Below are positions 14,952-23,379 of a DNA stretch of 55,070 nt, piece after piece. Numbering within the stretch: position 1 is the stretch's first letter; every line of letters starts with the position of its first letter. This DNA comes from Thermoproteota archaeon. GTDB taxonomy: Archaea; Korarchaeota; Korarchaeia; Korarchaeales; Korarchaeaceae. The position numbers were made by a program, and so were the translations under genes. The notes beneath the pieces are model-generated. The model saw nothing but the letters and a program-made list of their open reading frames with translations. It was not told the DNA's origin and searched no databases. The stretch spans positions 1-55,070 of the forward strand of contig JAOZFG010000037.1 of the NCBI GenBank assembly GCA_027491435.1, read 5' to 3'.

Positions 14952-15194
14952 TTACCTGGCTGTAACCTTGATAAGGGCCCTAATCACGTCACCCTCCTCG
15001 GTCAGGCTTATTAGCTCGTTGCCGGTCCTCTTAACCCAGGCCTCAACGTCTGCCTTGAAGCCTGGATCCGTGGCTAGAACCTCTATTACATCCCCGTTTT
15101 TGGCCTTTCTGTAGGCCTTAATTAGGCTAGTAAGGGGTCCGGGGCAAGCTACGCCCCTGGCGTCAACGGTTATGGTGGGCTTAACCTCGGACAT
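14952..15194 (-). CDS. tusA: TusA sulfur carrier protein
   Basis: The 80-residue protein has the canonical TusA motif ACPGPLTSLIKAY with the active cysteine at about 18, followed by GDVIEVLATDPGFKADVEAWVKRTGNELIS and a final strand. TusA carries sulfane sulfur as a persulfide in the cytosol. A GGTGAT site precedes its ATG. It lies 12 bases after the DsrE-like gene and 115 bases before the SQR gene; the gap has an A/T-rich stretch that could be an extra promoter for SQR. Together with DsrE it probably takes sulfur formed by sulfide oxidation. The assignment is secure. Confidence 0.93.
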   Translation of the reverse strand: MSEVKPTITVDARGVACPGPLTSLIKAYRKAKNGDVIEVLATDPGFKADVEAWVKRTGNELISLTEEGDVIRALIKVTAR

Positions 15195-15206
15195 GATATC
15201 ACCCGT

Positions 15207-15614
15207 TCAAACGAATATCACTTCAAAGTCGGCCATCTCTGCTAAAAAGGTTGCGGCCCCTACCACTTTATCAACTATCGGGTCCACCTGATCCTCTGAG
15301 TAGCCCAAGGCTTCCATGGTCATGGAGCAGACCATTATCTTTACGTCTCCTAGCTCCTTGGCTTCCTTCAGCATGTCATACCAGGATTTGGCGCCCATCT
15401 TAGCCATTCCCTCGAACATCTTCTGTCCCCACTCCTTAAACTCCTCTGGAACCTTAGGTTCGGGCTTCTCCTTCATGAAGTAGGGAGTAGCAAAGCTCGT
15501 CACAAATATCCTGACGGGCATGTCGAAGTTGGCTGCTGTCTGGGCTAAGACCCCAGCTAGAACCAGGGTGTCGGCCCTCCCGGAGTAGAGGACTATGCCT
15601 AAACCCTTAGACAT
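15207..15614 (-). CDS. DsrE/DsrF-like sulfur-transfer family protein
   Basis: A 135-residue protein from the ATG at 15614, chosen because AGGTGATCTT directly precedes it. GLGIVLYSGRADTLVLAGVLAQTAANFDMPVRIFVTSFATPYFM is the Rossmann-like DsrE fold start, and IMVCSMTMEALGY holds the conserved Cys (about 104) of DsrE2/DsrE3-type sulfurtransferases. The C-terminus (DKVVGAATFLAEMADFEVIFV) is typical of the family. It is the first gene of the dsrE-tusA-SQR-DUF1641 operon. It would pass sulfur to or from TusA in the cytosol. Confidence 0.88.
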   Translation of the reverse strand: MSKGLGIVLYSGRADTLVLAGVLAQTAANFDMPVRIFVTSFATPYFMKEKPEPKVPEEFKEWGQKMFEGMAKMGAKSWYDMLKEAKELGDVKIMVCSMTMEALGYSEDQVDPIVDKVVGAATFLAEMADFEVIFV

Positions 15615-15717
15615 AAGATCACCTGTGTACTCATCTAACAAAAGGATTTTAACTTTACGATGTTAATTAATGGGGACTGGGAGCTTCCCTAGGCTAGAAA
15701 AGGTCGGAGCTCTCAGA

Positions 15718-16194
15718 TCACGTGCAGAGCTTGGCCCCGCATATCACGTAGAAGTCTTCCTCCTCCCTGATGTCTATAGCCAGGAAGTAGAGGTCGAAGA
15801 GGGAGAAAATTTCATCCATGCTCTTGGCCACCCTTTCGGGTCCGTGGGGGTTGTACCTGGAGTTGGGAGTCCAGTCCATTATCACTATCCTCCCCCTACA
15901 CTTGAGGACCCTTCTGAACTCCTGCAAGGCCTTCTCTACGTCATCAACGTGGTGCATGGTGGTGGCAGTGGCTAGCAGGTCGAAGGACTCGTCCCTGAAG
16001 GGCAAGCTCTCCGCAACACCCTGGACGAAGTGGGCTCCCTCTACCTTAATGGGCTCCGGGTCCAGGGTGACTATGAACGCCTCCCTAAAGGCCCTCTTCA
16101 GGAGCTCCAGGTTGTGGCCGAAGCCGGTCCCCACTTCCAGTACGGAGTTCTCATATCTTCTCATGTAAACTTCCAGCAGAACCTCGTCCCACAT
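15718..16194 (-). CDS. SAM-dependent class I methyltransferase
   Basis: 158 residues with the SAM-binding order SVLEVGTGFGHNLELLKRAF (motif I), VTLDPEP (acidic end of strand 2), ESLPFRDESFDLLATATTMHHVDD (motifs II-III) and EFRRVLKCRGRIVIMDW. It is a short Methyltransf_11 protein; the substrate is unknown. The frame opens inside the 3' end of the DNA ligase gene on the same strand with a 44-base overlap, so it is probably translated with the ligase. The beginning lacks a substrate-binding N-terminal helix, so the start could lie elsewhere; an ATG at 16194 is the most upstream in frame. Confidence 0.82.
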   Translation of the reverse strand: MWDEVLLEVYMRRYENSVLEVGTGFGHNLELLKRAFREAFIVTLDPEPIKVEGAHFVQGVAESLPFRDESFDLLATATTMHHVDDVEKALQEFRRVLKCRGRIVIMDWTPNSRYNPHGPERVAKSMDEIFSLFDLYFLAIDIREEEDFYVICGAKLCT

Positions 16195-17788
16195 ACCCCT
16201 TCATCCCGTACATCTCTTTTAACCTATCTATGGTGTCCGCCTCCTCCGGCGACTTGTCCTCCCTGATCCTGACGATCCTAGCGAACCTCAGGGCGAAGCC
16301 GCTCTTGTACTTGGGGCTCCTCTGTATCTCGTTGAAGGCCACCTCCACCACTATCTCCGGCTTAACCCTGATTAACTTCCCCCTTCGCTCCAAGGCCAGC
16401 TCCTCAAGCCTCTTGGTCATCCACTCGAACTCCTTGTCCGTCAGGCCTTTAAAGGTCTTTCCTACCACCAGGAACTCGCCGTCCTGCGTTCTAGCGGCTA
16501 AGTAGTAGTCACTGTACCACTTGTGCCTCCTTCCGTAGCCCCGCTCAGCCGCGACTATTACTAGATCCAGGGTGTGAACCTCCTTCACCTTCAGCCAGTG
16601 CCTCCCCCTCACCCCAGGCACGTAGGGGGAGTTGAGCCTCTTCACCATAACGCCCTCATGCCCCTTAGCCAAGGCCTCCTTCATGAACCTCCTAGCCTCC
16701 TCAAGATCATCTGTTACCAGGGAGGGTACGATCTGCACGGACGGTCTCACTAAACCCTCTAGGGTCTCTCTTCTCTTGAGATAGGGCTCATCCAGGTAGC
16801 TCCTCCCATAGTAGAGGAGGTCGAATAGGTACAATTTTAGAGGTATCTGCTCCACGAGCTCTTGAGAGAAGTTAACCCTTCTGAACCTCCTCATGAGGAC
16901 CTGAAAGGGGAGAGGTCTCCCTTCCCTCTCAGCTATTATCTCCCCCTCCAGAATGGCCTCCTTTAAGTTCAGGGACTTTAAGGCCTCAACAACCTCGGAC
17001 ACGCTGCCAGTTACCTCGCTCAACCTCCTGCTGAAGAGCCTAACCCTGTCCCCAGAGACGTGAACTTGGACCCTCACTCCATCCAACTTGTACTCCACAG
17101 CAGCCCTGCCGAACTCTTTAAGCGCTTCCTCCACGCTATTAGCTGTTTGGGCCAGCATGGGACGGAGGGGCCTGAAGACCCTGGGGGTTAGGTCAACCCC
17201 CTCCCTGACCACGTGGTATGGGCTGCCCATCACCATGGACGCCCTCTCCACAACCTCCCTGCTTAACCCAAAGGCCTTTGCTATGGCGTCAATTAAGAGG
17301 CCCTCGCTCAGCCCTAGCCGGGTCTCCCTGACTATAGCGTTGGCCAAGAGCCAGGCCTCGATTGGCTCAGCCCTAGAGAAGAGGGACCTCAGCACCGACT
17401 CCCTCTTAGCCCTAGAACCCTGCCCCGTAGCTTCAGCTAACGCCTCTAGGTGAGAGTATACCTCCTCCACGGTGAGAGGCCTCTCTAGTAGGGTGGTCTG
17501 TCTCCTCTTCCTCCTGGCCAAGGCGTTCTCCACGACTTCACCCACATCAACGCCCTTCCACTCCACATCCGCCAGCTCGCTTATGACTTTTAGAAGGGTG
17601 TTCCAGGAGACGTTCAGTTCCCTGGGGTCTGATGGAGGGAATACCCTGCCAGTAAGTATGAGGAGGACCTTGTAGGCCTCTTCCCTGGGAAGGGACCTTA
17701 TCAGCTTGGCCACTAACTCCACTTTCTTCAGCCTTGAAGAAGTTGAAGCTATCTCTTTGGCCAGGGCGGCCAGCTCCTTAAAGAGCAT
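16151..17788 (-). CDS. lig: ATP-dependent DNA ligase
   Basis: From the ATG at 17788 (GGTGATAGG lies just before it) the protein has 545 residues, slightly shorter than most archaeal ligases of about 600. An N-terminal DNA-binding helical domain is followed by the adenylation motif EYKLDGVRVQVH with Lys234, LFSRRLSEVTGS, LEGEIIAE, LYLFDLLYYGRSY, EGVMVKRLNSPY and WLKVK, then the OB-fold domain. It seals nicks in replication and repair, using ATP. The C-terminus (KEMYGMKGYVGRG) follows the usual RIREDKSPEEADTI end. It overlaps the downstream methyltransferase gene by 44 bases. The assignment is secure. Confidence 0.96.
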   Translation of the reverse strand: MLFKELAALAKEIASTSSRLKKVELVAKLIRSLPREEAYKVLLILTGRVFPPSDPRELNVSWNTLLKVISELADVEWKGVDVGEVVENALARRKRRQTTLLERPLTVEEVYSHLEALAEATGQGSRAKRESVLRSLFSRAEPIEAWLLANAIVRETRLGLSEGLLIDAIAKAFGLSREVVERASMVMGSPYHVVREGVDLTPRVFRPLRPMLAQTANSVEEALKEFGRAAVEYKLDGVRVQVHVSGDRVRLFSRRLSEVTGSVSEVVEALKSLNLKEAILEGEIIAEREGRPLPFQVLMRRFRRVNFSQELVEQIPLKLYLFDLLYYGRSYLDEPYLKRRETLEGLVRPSVQIVPSLVTDDLEEARRFMKEALAKGHEGVMVKRLNSPYVPGVRGRHWLKVKEVHTLDLVIVAAERGYGRRHKWYSDYYLAARTQDGEFLVVGKTFKGLTDKEFEWMTKRLEELALERRGKLIRVKPEIVVEVAFNEIQRSPKYKSGFALRFARIVRIREDKSPEEADTIDRLKEMYGMKGYVGRGSAGSLHEKI

Positions 17789-17860
17789 CCTATCACCGTC
17801 TGCTCCGACGCTACGTGAGGATGTCCTCAACTTTAAAGGCTCGCCACGCTTAATCCCACG

Positions 17861-19486
17861 ATGAGGGTAAAGTTACTCCTTGTCACGCTGTTGACAATCT
17901 CACTCCTCACGTTCAGCTCTTTGGCCCAGATAACGTTCGAGGTGACTCAGGAGAGGGTGATTCTTGAAATAGATAAGACGGGAGACGTTTACCTAGACTA
18001 CAACATAACCTTCAGGATACTATCGGGCGTCGTCTCCAAGTACGTGAGGGTTGGGATGCCCGTGGGAAGCTTCGAAGTCTTAGAGGTTAGGGAGGTCTAC
18101 CCAGATGGCAGAGTAGCTAATCCAAGCTTTAAGGAGGATAGGAACGAGGGCTACGCGGTGGTCATCACCCCCTCAACGCCTATAAGGGCTGGTGAGGAGA
18201 GGACCTACCTGGTCAGCGCCGTTATACACGATTTCATATATCCGGACGACCAGAACCCGGGAAATGTGGGGCTGATGTTCATCCCCACCTGGTTCGGCAG
18301 CAAGACTAGGAGGTTGGAGGTTTTCGTGATCTTCCCGCCCGGGGTTAAACCTGAACACGTTAGGAACGCCCCTGATTACGACAACAAGGGGTTCACTGAG
18401 GATGGGAGGCTCTACTACTATTGGGTGAGGGAGGGGCTACCGCCAAACTACAAGTTCAAGGTTGGGGTCTCCTTCCCCAGGGAGTACGTTGAGAGGGTGG
18501 CTCAACCTGTTCAACCAGGCTCCAACTTTCTGGGGGCCCTTCTCCTCCTAGCCATCGTGTTGGGTGTCTTTCTTACCATCTACTTGGCTTACAGGTACTT
18601 CAAGCAGAAGATCATCTACGAAGGACCTAAACTTATGGTGGAGAGCCTTGGGGTGAACCAGAACCTCAGCCCAGTTGAGGTAGCTTACTTGAAGAAGTTG
18701 GTAGGCAAAGACATCTCATACGGCAGGATAATAGCTGTGCTAATAGCCTCCCTCTCCAAGAAGGGCGTCTTAGAGGTGGAGAGCCTTGACCCCCTCAGGA
18801 TTAAGGTAAGGAAGGGCTATAGGGTGAGGCTGAAGTCCTTCGAGAAAAGGTTCCTAGAATGCATTGACAGGGAGATAGACCAGGACTGCCTTGTCTCCGT
18901 CATAAAAACCCTCCACAGGAGGGTGGAGTGGGCCCTGGAGGGATACTCAAGGGGGCTAACTCTGAACCACTACGAGGAAAAAGTTAAAAGGTTATGGGAG
19001 TCTATAGAGAAGGCCTCCCCCCATAAAAAGAGAGGACTTATTAGGGAGAACCTGGACTGGCTGCTCACAGATGAGAAATTTTACGAACGCTTGAGGAGAG
19101 CGCTCAGGGGAGGAATAGCCCTAGACAGGAGGGAGGGAGACGTCTGGGTCTGGGTGTGGACTCCTTACCCATCTTACCCTTACCCTAGCACGTCCCACCT
19201 CCCCTCCCCGGCCCCTCCTGCTGAAAGCCCTGAGATACCGGTGGTGACTGACATAGAGAAGGTGGCCGATTCTATAGCTAGGTCTGTCGAGGAGGTGTCT
19301 TCTCAGGTCGTCAGGAACGTTGAGGACTTCGCAGACAAGGTAGCTAGAGTGATAGTTCCCAGCAGGCCCAGGTCGAGGAGAAGGACCAGGAGAGCTCCCT
19401 CAGTAAGTTGTGCATGTGTTAGCTGCGCCTGTGCCTGTGCTTGCGTCAGCTGCGCCTGTGCTTGCGCTGGAGGTGGTCTGGGTTGA
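17861..19486 (+). CDS. DUF2207-like membrane protein ending in a nine-cysteine (Cys-Ala) tail
   Basis: 541 residues: signal peptide (1-22), extracytoplasmic beta domain of DUF2207 type (23-215), one membrane helix (222-246), a cytosolic helical domain (about 255-420), a Pro-rich linker (about 430-460) and a basic stretch (RPRSRRRTRRAP) before the tail. The last 30 residues hold nine cysteines at 517, 519, 522, 524, 526, 528, 531, 533 and 535, in the pattern SCACVSCACACACVSCACACA, then GGGLG. The tail would be on the cytosolic side. The stop overlaps the TTG start of a radical SAM gene. I infer that the tail is a substrate of that enzyme; the rest may present or respond to the modified end. 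No function is known to me. Confidence 0.75.
   Translation: MRVKLLLVTLLTISLLTFSSLAQITFEVTQERVILEIDKTGDVYLDYNITFRILSGVVSKYVRVGMPVGSFEVLEVREVYPDGRVANPSFKEDRNEGYAVVITPSTPIRAGEERTYLVSAVIHDFIYPDDQNPGNVGLMFIPTWFGSKTRRLEVFVIFPPGVKPEHVRNAPDYDNKGFTEDGRLYYYWVREGLPPNYKFKVGVSFPREYVERVAQPVQPGSNFLGALLLLAIVLGVFLTIYLAYRYFKQKIIYEGPKLMVESLGVNQNLSPVEVAYLKKLVGKDISYGRIIAVLIASLSKKGVLEVESLDPLRIKVRKGYRVRLKSFEKRFLECIDREIDQDCLVSVIKTLHRRVEWALEGYSRGLTLNHYEEKVKRLWESIEKASPHKKRGLIRENLDWLLTDEKFYERLRRALRGGIALDRREGDVWVWVWTPYPSYPYPSTSHLPSPAPPAESPEIPVVTDIEKVADSIARSVEEVSSQVVRNVEDFADKVARVIVPSRPRSRRRTRRAPSVSCACVSCACACACVSCACACAGGGLG
19409..19483 (+). other. Cysteine-rich tail, candidate modification substrate (core-peptide-like)
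   Basis: Residues 517-541 of the preceding gene: VSC and CAC units repeated three times, each alternating Cys with a small residue, closing in GGGLG. Small spacers between cysteines and a glycine-rich end are the features of radical-SAM-modified peptides such as sactipeptides and ranthipeptides. Alternatively the cysteines bind metal. Confidence 0.55.
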
Positions 19487-20802
19487 AGGATGGGAGAAAG
19501 AGGAAGAAGTTATCATACCAGTACAGGGGGCACAGGGTTCAGCTGATATACGGGCCCCAACTGGGAACCCTGGTCGTGGACGCCAGCAGGATCGCTTACC
19601 TCAACCTGGAAGCCATCTACTTCGCTAGAGCCCTTCTAGAGGGTTGGGATGAGAGGAAGCTACTAAAGGAGGTCAAGAGGACGTTCAGGGGGGTCAGCAA
19701 GGAGAGGGTGCTTAGGGACTTCGTAGAGGTTAAGGAGAAGCTGGAGAGGTTCATAACCGATTACGTGGACCCAGTCACAGACCTAGGGTTCTCCAGCACC
19801 CTGCCGAGGCCAGAACTGCTTACCGCACCCTTCAGAGTTGATTTGGCCCTGACATACAGGTGTAACAACGAGTGCGTCCACTGCTACTCCTTCTCTCCTA
19901 GGGAAAAGGAGGAGTTAAGCACTGAACAGTGGAAGTTTATCTTGAGAAAGCTTGACGACGTCGGCGTACCCCAGGTAACTTTTACAGGCGGGGAACCAAC
20001 CCTCAGGAAGGACTTAGTGGAGCTAGTGGCCGAGGCTCAGAGGCTGGGCATGGTCTCAGGTATAGTGACTAATGGAAGGCTCCTCAAGGACAAGAAGTTA
20101 GTGAATGACCTGGTTAAAGCGGGCCTGGACTACGCCCAGGTGACCTTAGAGTCAGCTGATCCCTCGATTCACGACTCCATCACCAGGGTTAAGGGAAGCT
20201 GGGAGGAGACTGTACAAGGAATAAAGAACCTGTTGGAGCATGACATATTCGTGGACGTTAACGCTACAGTCCTCACCTCCAACTACCGGGGGATTGATAA
20301 GCTAGTGGAGTTCGTTGCCTCCCTGGGGGTTGACGGGTTCTCCCTTAACAGGCTCATATATAGCGGTAGGGGTAGGTCTCCAGGCTTGGAACCACCCCTA
20401 GAAGAGGTTAGGGAAGTTGTCGAGTTGGCTAAGGATTTGGCGGAGGAGCACGAGCTCAAATTCACCTGGTACGGGGTAACCAGGTACTGTGAGCTTAATC
20501 CCCTGGACCTGGAGCTCGGCCCAAAGTTCTGCTCGGCCTGTAGCATCTCCTTAGCTATAGAACCCAACGGTGACGTCATCCCATGCCAAAGCCATTATAA
20601 AGTAGTTGGCAACATTTTAAGGGATCCCTGGGATAAGATCTGGTACAGCGATTACTGTAAGTGGTTAAGAGAGGGTGGTTACGCTGGCGAGGTGTGCAGG
20701 AGTTGTCCGGTCTTCAACATATGTAGAGGGGGCTGTCCCCTGGAAGCCGAGGTAAAGCCCTTCCCGACGGTGGTCGATTATGGGAGAATCAGAGGTTTAT
20801 GA
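19483..20802 (+). CDS. Radical SAM/SPASM enzyme with PqqD-like (RRE) N-terminal domain
   Basis: From the TTG at 19483 (GGAGGTGG lies upstream and the start overlaps the previous stop as TTGA) the protein has 439 residues. Residues about 15-92 (LVVDASRIAYLNLEAIYFARALLEGW...VSKERVLRDFVEVKEKL) look like the PqqD/RiPP-recognition winged helix that binds leader or substrate peptides. The radical SAM cluster is C127-x3-C131-x2-C134, with FTGGEPTL as the SAM motif. The C-terminal SPASM region (about 345-425) has cysteines in FCSACSI, DVIPCQSH and CRSCPVFNICRGGCPL for extra Fe-S clusters. It probably modifies the Cys tail of the protein encoded just upstream. Confidence 0.85.
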   Translation: MKDGRKRKKLSYQYRGHRVQLIYGPQLGTLVVDASRIAYLNLEAIYFARALLEGWDERKLLKEVKRTFRGVSKERVLRDFVEVKEKLERFITDYVDPVTDLGFSSTLPRPELLTAPFRVDLALTYRCNNECVHCYSFSPREKEELSTEQWKFILRKLDDVGVPQVTFTGGEPTLRKDLVELVAEAQRLGMVSGIVTNGRLLKDKKLVNDLVKAGLDYAQVTLESADPSIHDSITRVKGSWEETVQGIKNLLEHDIFVDVNATVLTSNYRGIDKLVEFVASLGVDGFSLNRLIYSGRGRSPGLEPPLEEVREVVELAKDLAEEHELKFTWYGVTRYCELNPLDLELGPKFCSACSISLAIEPNGDVIPCQSHYKVVGNILRDPWDKIWYSDYCKWLREGGYAGEVCRSCPVFNICRGGCPLEAEVKPFPTVVDYGRIRGL

Positions 20803-21562
20803 GGACTTCCACGATATCCCCGAGAATGACGCTTACGAGGAGGCCTCCAAGTTGATAAAGAACCATAAAGGGAAGGTAATAGCCTTCACCGGTTCAGGCA
20901 TATCCGCTGAGGCGGGAATACCAACCTTCAGGGGAAAGGACGGGCTCTGGAACAAGTACAAGCCAGAGGAGCTGGCCACCCCAGAGGCCTTCAGGAGGGA
21001 TCCCAGGAAGGTCTGGGAGTGGTACAAGTGGAGGATGAAGAAGATAGCGAAAGCTGAGCCCACCCTAGCTCATAAAGTGTTGGCTAAGTGGGAGGAGAGG
21101 GGCATTATCCTGGGTATCGTTACCCAGAACGTGGATGGCCTCCACCAGAGGGCGGGATCAAAGGAGGTGGTAGAACTTCACGGTTCAATATGGAGAGTTA
21201 GGTGCACCAGGTGTGGCAAGGAGTACAACCTGGGCTTCGGAAACGTTCCGGAGGAAGATCTGCCCAAGTGCAAGGAGTGCGGAGGGCTTCTTAGACCTGC
21301 GGTGGTCTGGTTTCATGAGCCCCTCCCCGCCAGAAATTGGATGATGGCTGAAAGCCTGTTCAACGAAGCTGAAGTTATCCTGGTAGTTGGGACCAGCGGC
21401 CTAGTTTACCCCGCCGCTTCGCTTCCAGTTAACGCTGCGGTGCAAGGCAAGGCACTGATAGAGATAAACCCAGAAGACACCCCTCTGACCAGCCTTTCCA
21501 GGGTCAAGATAAAGGCTAAGGCCAGTGAGGCCTTCAAGAAGCTGGAGGAAATGGTGAGCTGA
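20780..21562 (+). CDS. Sir2-family NAD-dependent protein deacylase
   Basis: 260 residues with the sirtuin marks: FTGSGISAEAGIPTFRG (NAD loop, 36-52), TQNVDGLHQRAG (115-126), catalytic His134 in ELHGS, four zinc cysteines 142, 145, 164 and 167, and VVGTSGLVYPAASLP. It removes acyl groups from lysines, forming O-acyl-ADP-ribose; in Sulfolobus the Sir2 protein acts on the chromatin protein Alba. The start overlaps the radical SAM gene by 23 bases and the stop abuts the GNAT gene, so the three are one transcription unit. The first 20 residues are extra relative to short archaeal Sir2. The assignment is secure; the target is unknown. Confidence 0.94.
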   Translation: MGESEVYEDFHDIPENDAYEEASKLIKNHKGKVIAFTGSGISAEAGIPTFRGKDGLWNKYKPEELATPEAFRRDPRKVWEWYKWRMKKIAKAEPTLAHKVLAKWEERGIILGIVTQNVDGLHQRAGSKEVVELHGSIWRVRCTRCGKEYNLGFGNVPEEDLPKCKECGGLLRPAVVWFHEPLPARNWMMAESLFNEAEVILVVGTSGLVYPAASLPVNAAVQGKALIEINPEDTPLTSLSRVKIKAKASEAFKKLEEMVS

Positions 21563-22435
21563 ATGGAAATAGTTAGGCTGACCTCCGAGTATTACGAGGA
21601 GGTCGTGGGCCTCCACTGCCCCAAGTGGAGGGAACTTTCCCTGGAGGATAGGCTCACGTCCTGCGGCTACTGGGGAGACCCGGGGGTTTTCTCCTGGTAC
21701 TTGGACTCCCTGATCAGGGCTGGGGGACAGGCTCTAGTAGCTTTGGAGGACGGCAAGGTGCTGGGCGAGGCCGAACTCGTTCCGGAGAGGTTCTCAACTC
21801 CAGTGGGAACTCATACCTACCTGCAGATGGTTTGGGTGAGGAAGGAGGCGAGGAAAAAGGGGGTTGGAAGGGCCCTGGTGAAGGAGTGCTCCCAACTGAG
21901 CAGGAAGATGAGGATATTCAACCTGGACACGATACCCAGGGATGAAGCCATACCCTTCTTCGAGAGGCTCGGTTTCAAGGAGGTGGATACCCAGATACTA
22001 ATGGAGGCCGAAACGAGACCAGCTCCTGAGGAGTTGAGGATTGAAGACGCTGACAGAGAGGAGTTCCCGGTTAGCGCCTTAATGGTAGCTGGTCAGACGA
22101 GGCCCAGCGCTCTCCTCTGGGAACTACTCTGGGAGAGGGAGAAGGTTGGCCTGCCAAGCCCCAGGGTGATAAAGGTAAGAGTAGGCATGTGGCAGTTCGT
22201 CATAGCCCTGACACAACCATTTCCTAAAGATGATTTCCTTTATGCCCTGGTCTGGGCGCCTCACAGGGCTGGCTTGGGCCAGATTTTCGATTCAATGGAG
22301 GCGGCGATATCTATAGCTTATGAAATGGGGTACGAAAGGGTGAGGACTCAGACCTGGTGCAGGTACAGGGCGGCCTTCGAGGGGGCTGGCTTCACCCCGA
22401 TGAAACGTTTCAAGTGGATGAGGAAAAGGCTATGA
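21563..22435 (+). CDS. GNAT-family acetyltransferase, two-domain
   Basis: 290 residues. The N-terminal half is a complete GNAT domain with QMVWVRKEARKKGVGRALVKECS as the acetyl-CoA loop (about 90-112) and IPRDEAIPFFERLGFKEVD as motif B. The C-terminal half (about 150-290) looks like a second, degenerate GNAT repeat ending AISIAYEMGYERVRTQTWCRYRAAFEGAGF. The ATG follows the Sir2 stop with no gap, GGTGAG lying just before. It transfers acetyl groups to an unknown acceptor; coupling with Sir2 suggests the two may act on the same lysines. A metabolite-acetylating role is equally possible. Confidence 0.82.
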   Translation: MEIVRLTSEYYEEVVGLHCPKWRELSLEDRLTSCGYWGDPGVFSWYLDSLIRAGGQALVALEDGKVLGEAELVPERFSTPVGTHTYLQMVWVRKEARKKGVGRALVKECSQLSRKMRIFNLDTIPRDEAIPFFERLGFKEVDTQILMEAETRPAPEELRIEDADREEFPVSALMVAGQTRPSALLWELLWEREKVGLPSPRVIKVRVGMWQFVIALTQPFPKDDFLYALVWAPHRAGLGQIFDSMEAAISIAYEMGYERVRTQTWCRYRAAFEGAGFTPMKRFKWMRKRL

Positions 22436-22503
22436 AGAGGGCGTCCGCGAACGTCCACCGTCCGGACGATGTCCTTATAGTCCCGAAGGAATAAGGAGAC
22501 CCG

Positions 22504-23352
22504 ATGAAAATGAGGTTCGAGGTAGCTTTAGCACTCCTCCTGTTGGTACCTGCCTCCCTGCTATCCACGTCAGCCCTCAGCCAGGAGGCCGTCTCCTACT
22601 TGCTAGGCCAGTATCACCAGACCAGAGAAGAAATACTAGAGATGTCCTTTTACCTTAATCAGATCAATTCAACAGCAGGAGTTTGCGGGGCAGCCCTAAG
22701 GTCTCTAAACGGGACCTTGGAGAGGGCCAGCGAGCTAGCTTCACAAGCCGAGTTCTACATAAAAAGCGATTTGGTTAAGGCTTCAGTTCTGGCTTTAAGG
22801 GCCTTAAACACACTCACCCCTCTCTATTTGAAGCTGAGCAAATGTATCTCCCTGACTCTGACGAGCGCCCCCATCCTAAACGCCACTGTGAATAGAACTA
22901 CGAACAGGACTATGACGATGAACGCCACCGTGAGCTGTGCTCGGGGGATTAGCCCATACGCCTTCGTCAAGAGGGCTGAAGTCCTCTTGAATAGGCTTGA
23001 GAGGGCTCTTAAGAGGGCTGAGGCCGTAGGGCTCAACACTTCGGAGTTTAGTTATAAGATCAGCGAACTAATGGCGGAAATAAATTCAATAAATTCAACG
23101 AATTCGTGTGAAATGATAAGATTAATAAATAAAATAAAGGAGGAACTGAATTCCTTGGTGGAGGAGTACAAATCGTTCCATCCCCATGAAAGGCACGGAC
23201 ATTTAAACCAAACTCACCTAAACCAGACGACAGGCTACCGCTCTCACGAACACGGTCACGGCAAGACTACAACCTCCAAGGCTCAAACCACCACCTCCAG
23301 AGGGCATGGCGGACACTCGGGTGGAAGCCACCGCGATAGGGGAAAACACTAA
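22504..23352 (+). CDS. Secreted coiled-coil protein with histidine-rich C-terminus
   Basis: 282 residues, not recognised. There is a signal peptide (1-26, MKMRFEVALALLLLVPASLL), a helical body of about 180 residues with coiled-coil spacing (YHQTREEILEMSFYLNQ; RAEVLLNRLERALKRAE), several N-x-S/T sites in the centre, and a 55-residue tail rich in His, Gly, Ser and Thr (HPHERHGH, HEHGHG, RGHGGHSGGSH). The tail may bind divalent metal at the cell surface. The next gene, 27 bases downstream, encodes a membrane-anchored regulator, which suggests an operon. The function is unknown. Confidence 0.7.
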   Translation: MKMRFEVALALLLLVPASLLSTSALSQEAVSYLLGQYHQTREEILEMSFYLNQINSTAGVCGAALRSLNGTLERASELASQAEFYIKSDLVKASVLALRALNTLTPLYLKLSKCISLTLTSAPILNATVNRTTNRTMTMNATVSCARGISPYAFVKRAEVLLNRLERALKRAEAVGLNTSEFSYKISELMAEINSINSTNSCEMIRLINKIKEELNSLVEEYKSFHPHERHGHLNQTHLNQTTGYRSHEHGHGKTTTSKAQTTTSRGHGGHSGGSHRDRGKH

Positions 23353-23379
23353 GCCCCTATTTTTTAAGGAGGCGTCCGT

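Noticed and set aside
23258-23349. Possible tandem repeat in the His/Gly-rich tail
   Set aside because: The short HGH and THT units are degenerate at the DNA level and do not form a periodic repeat.
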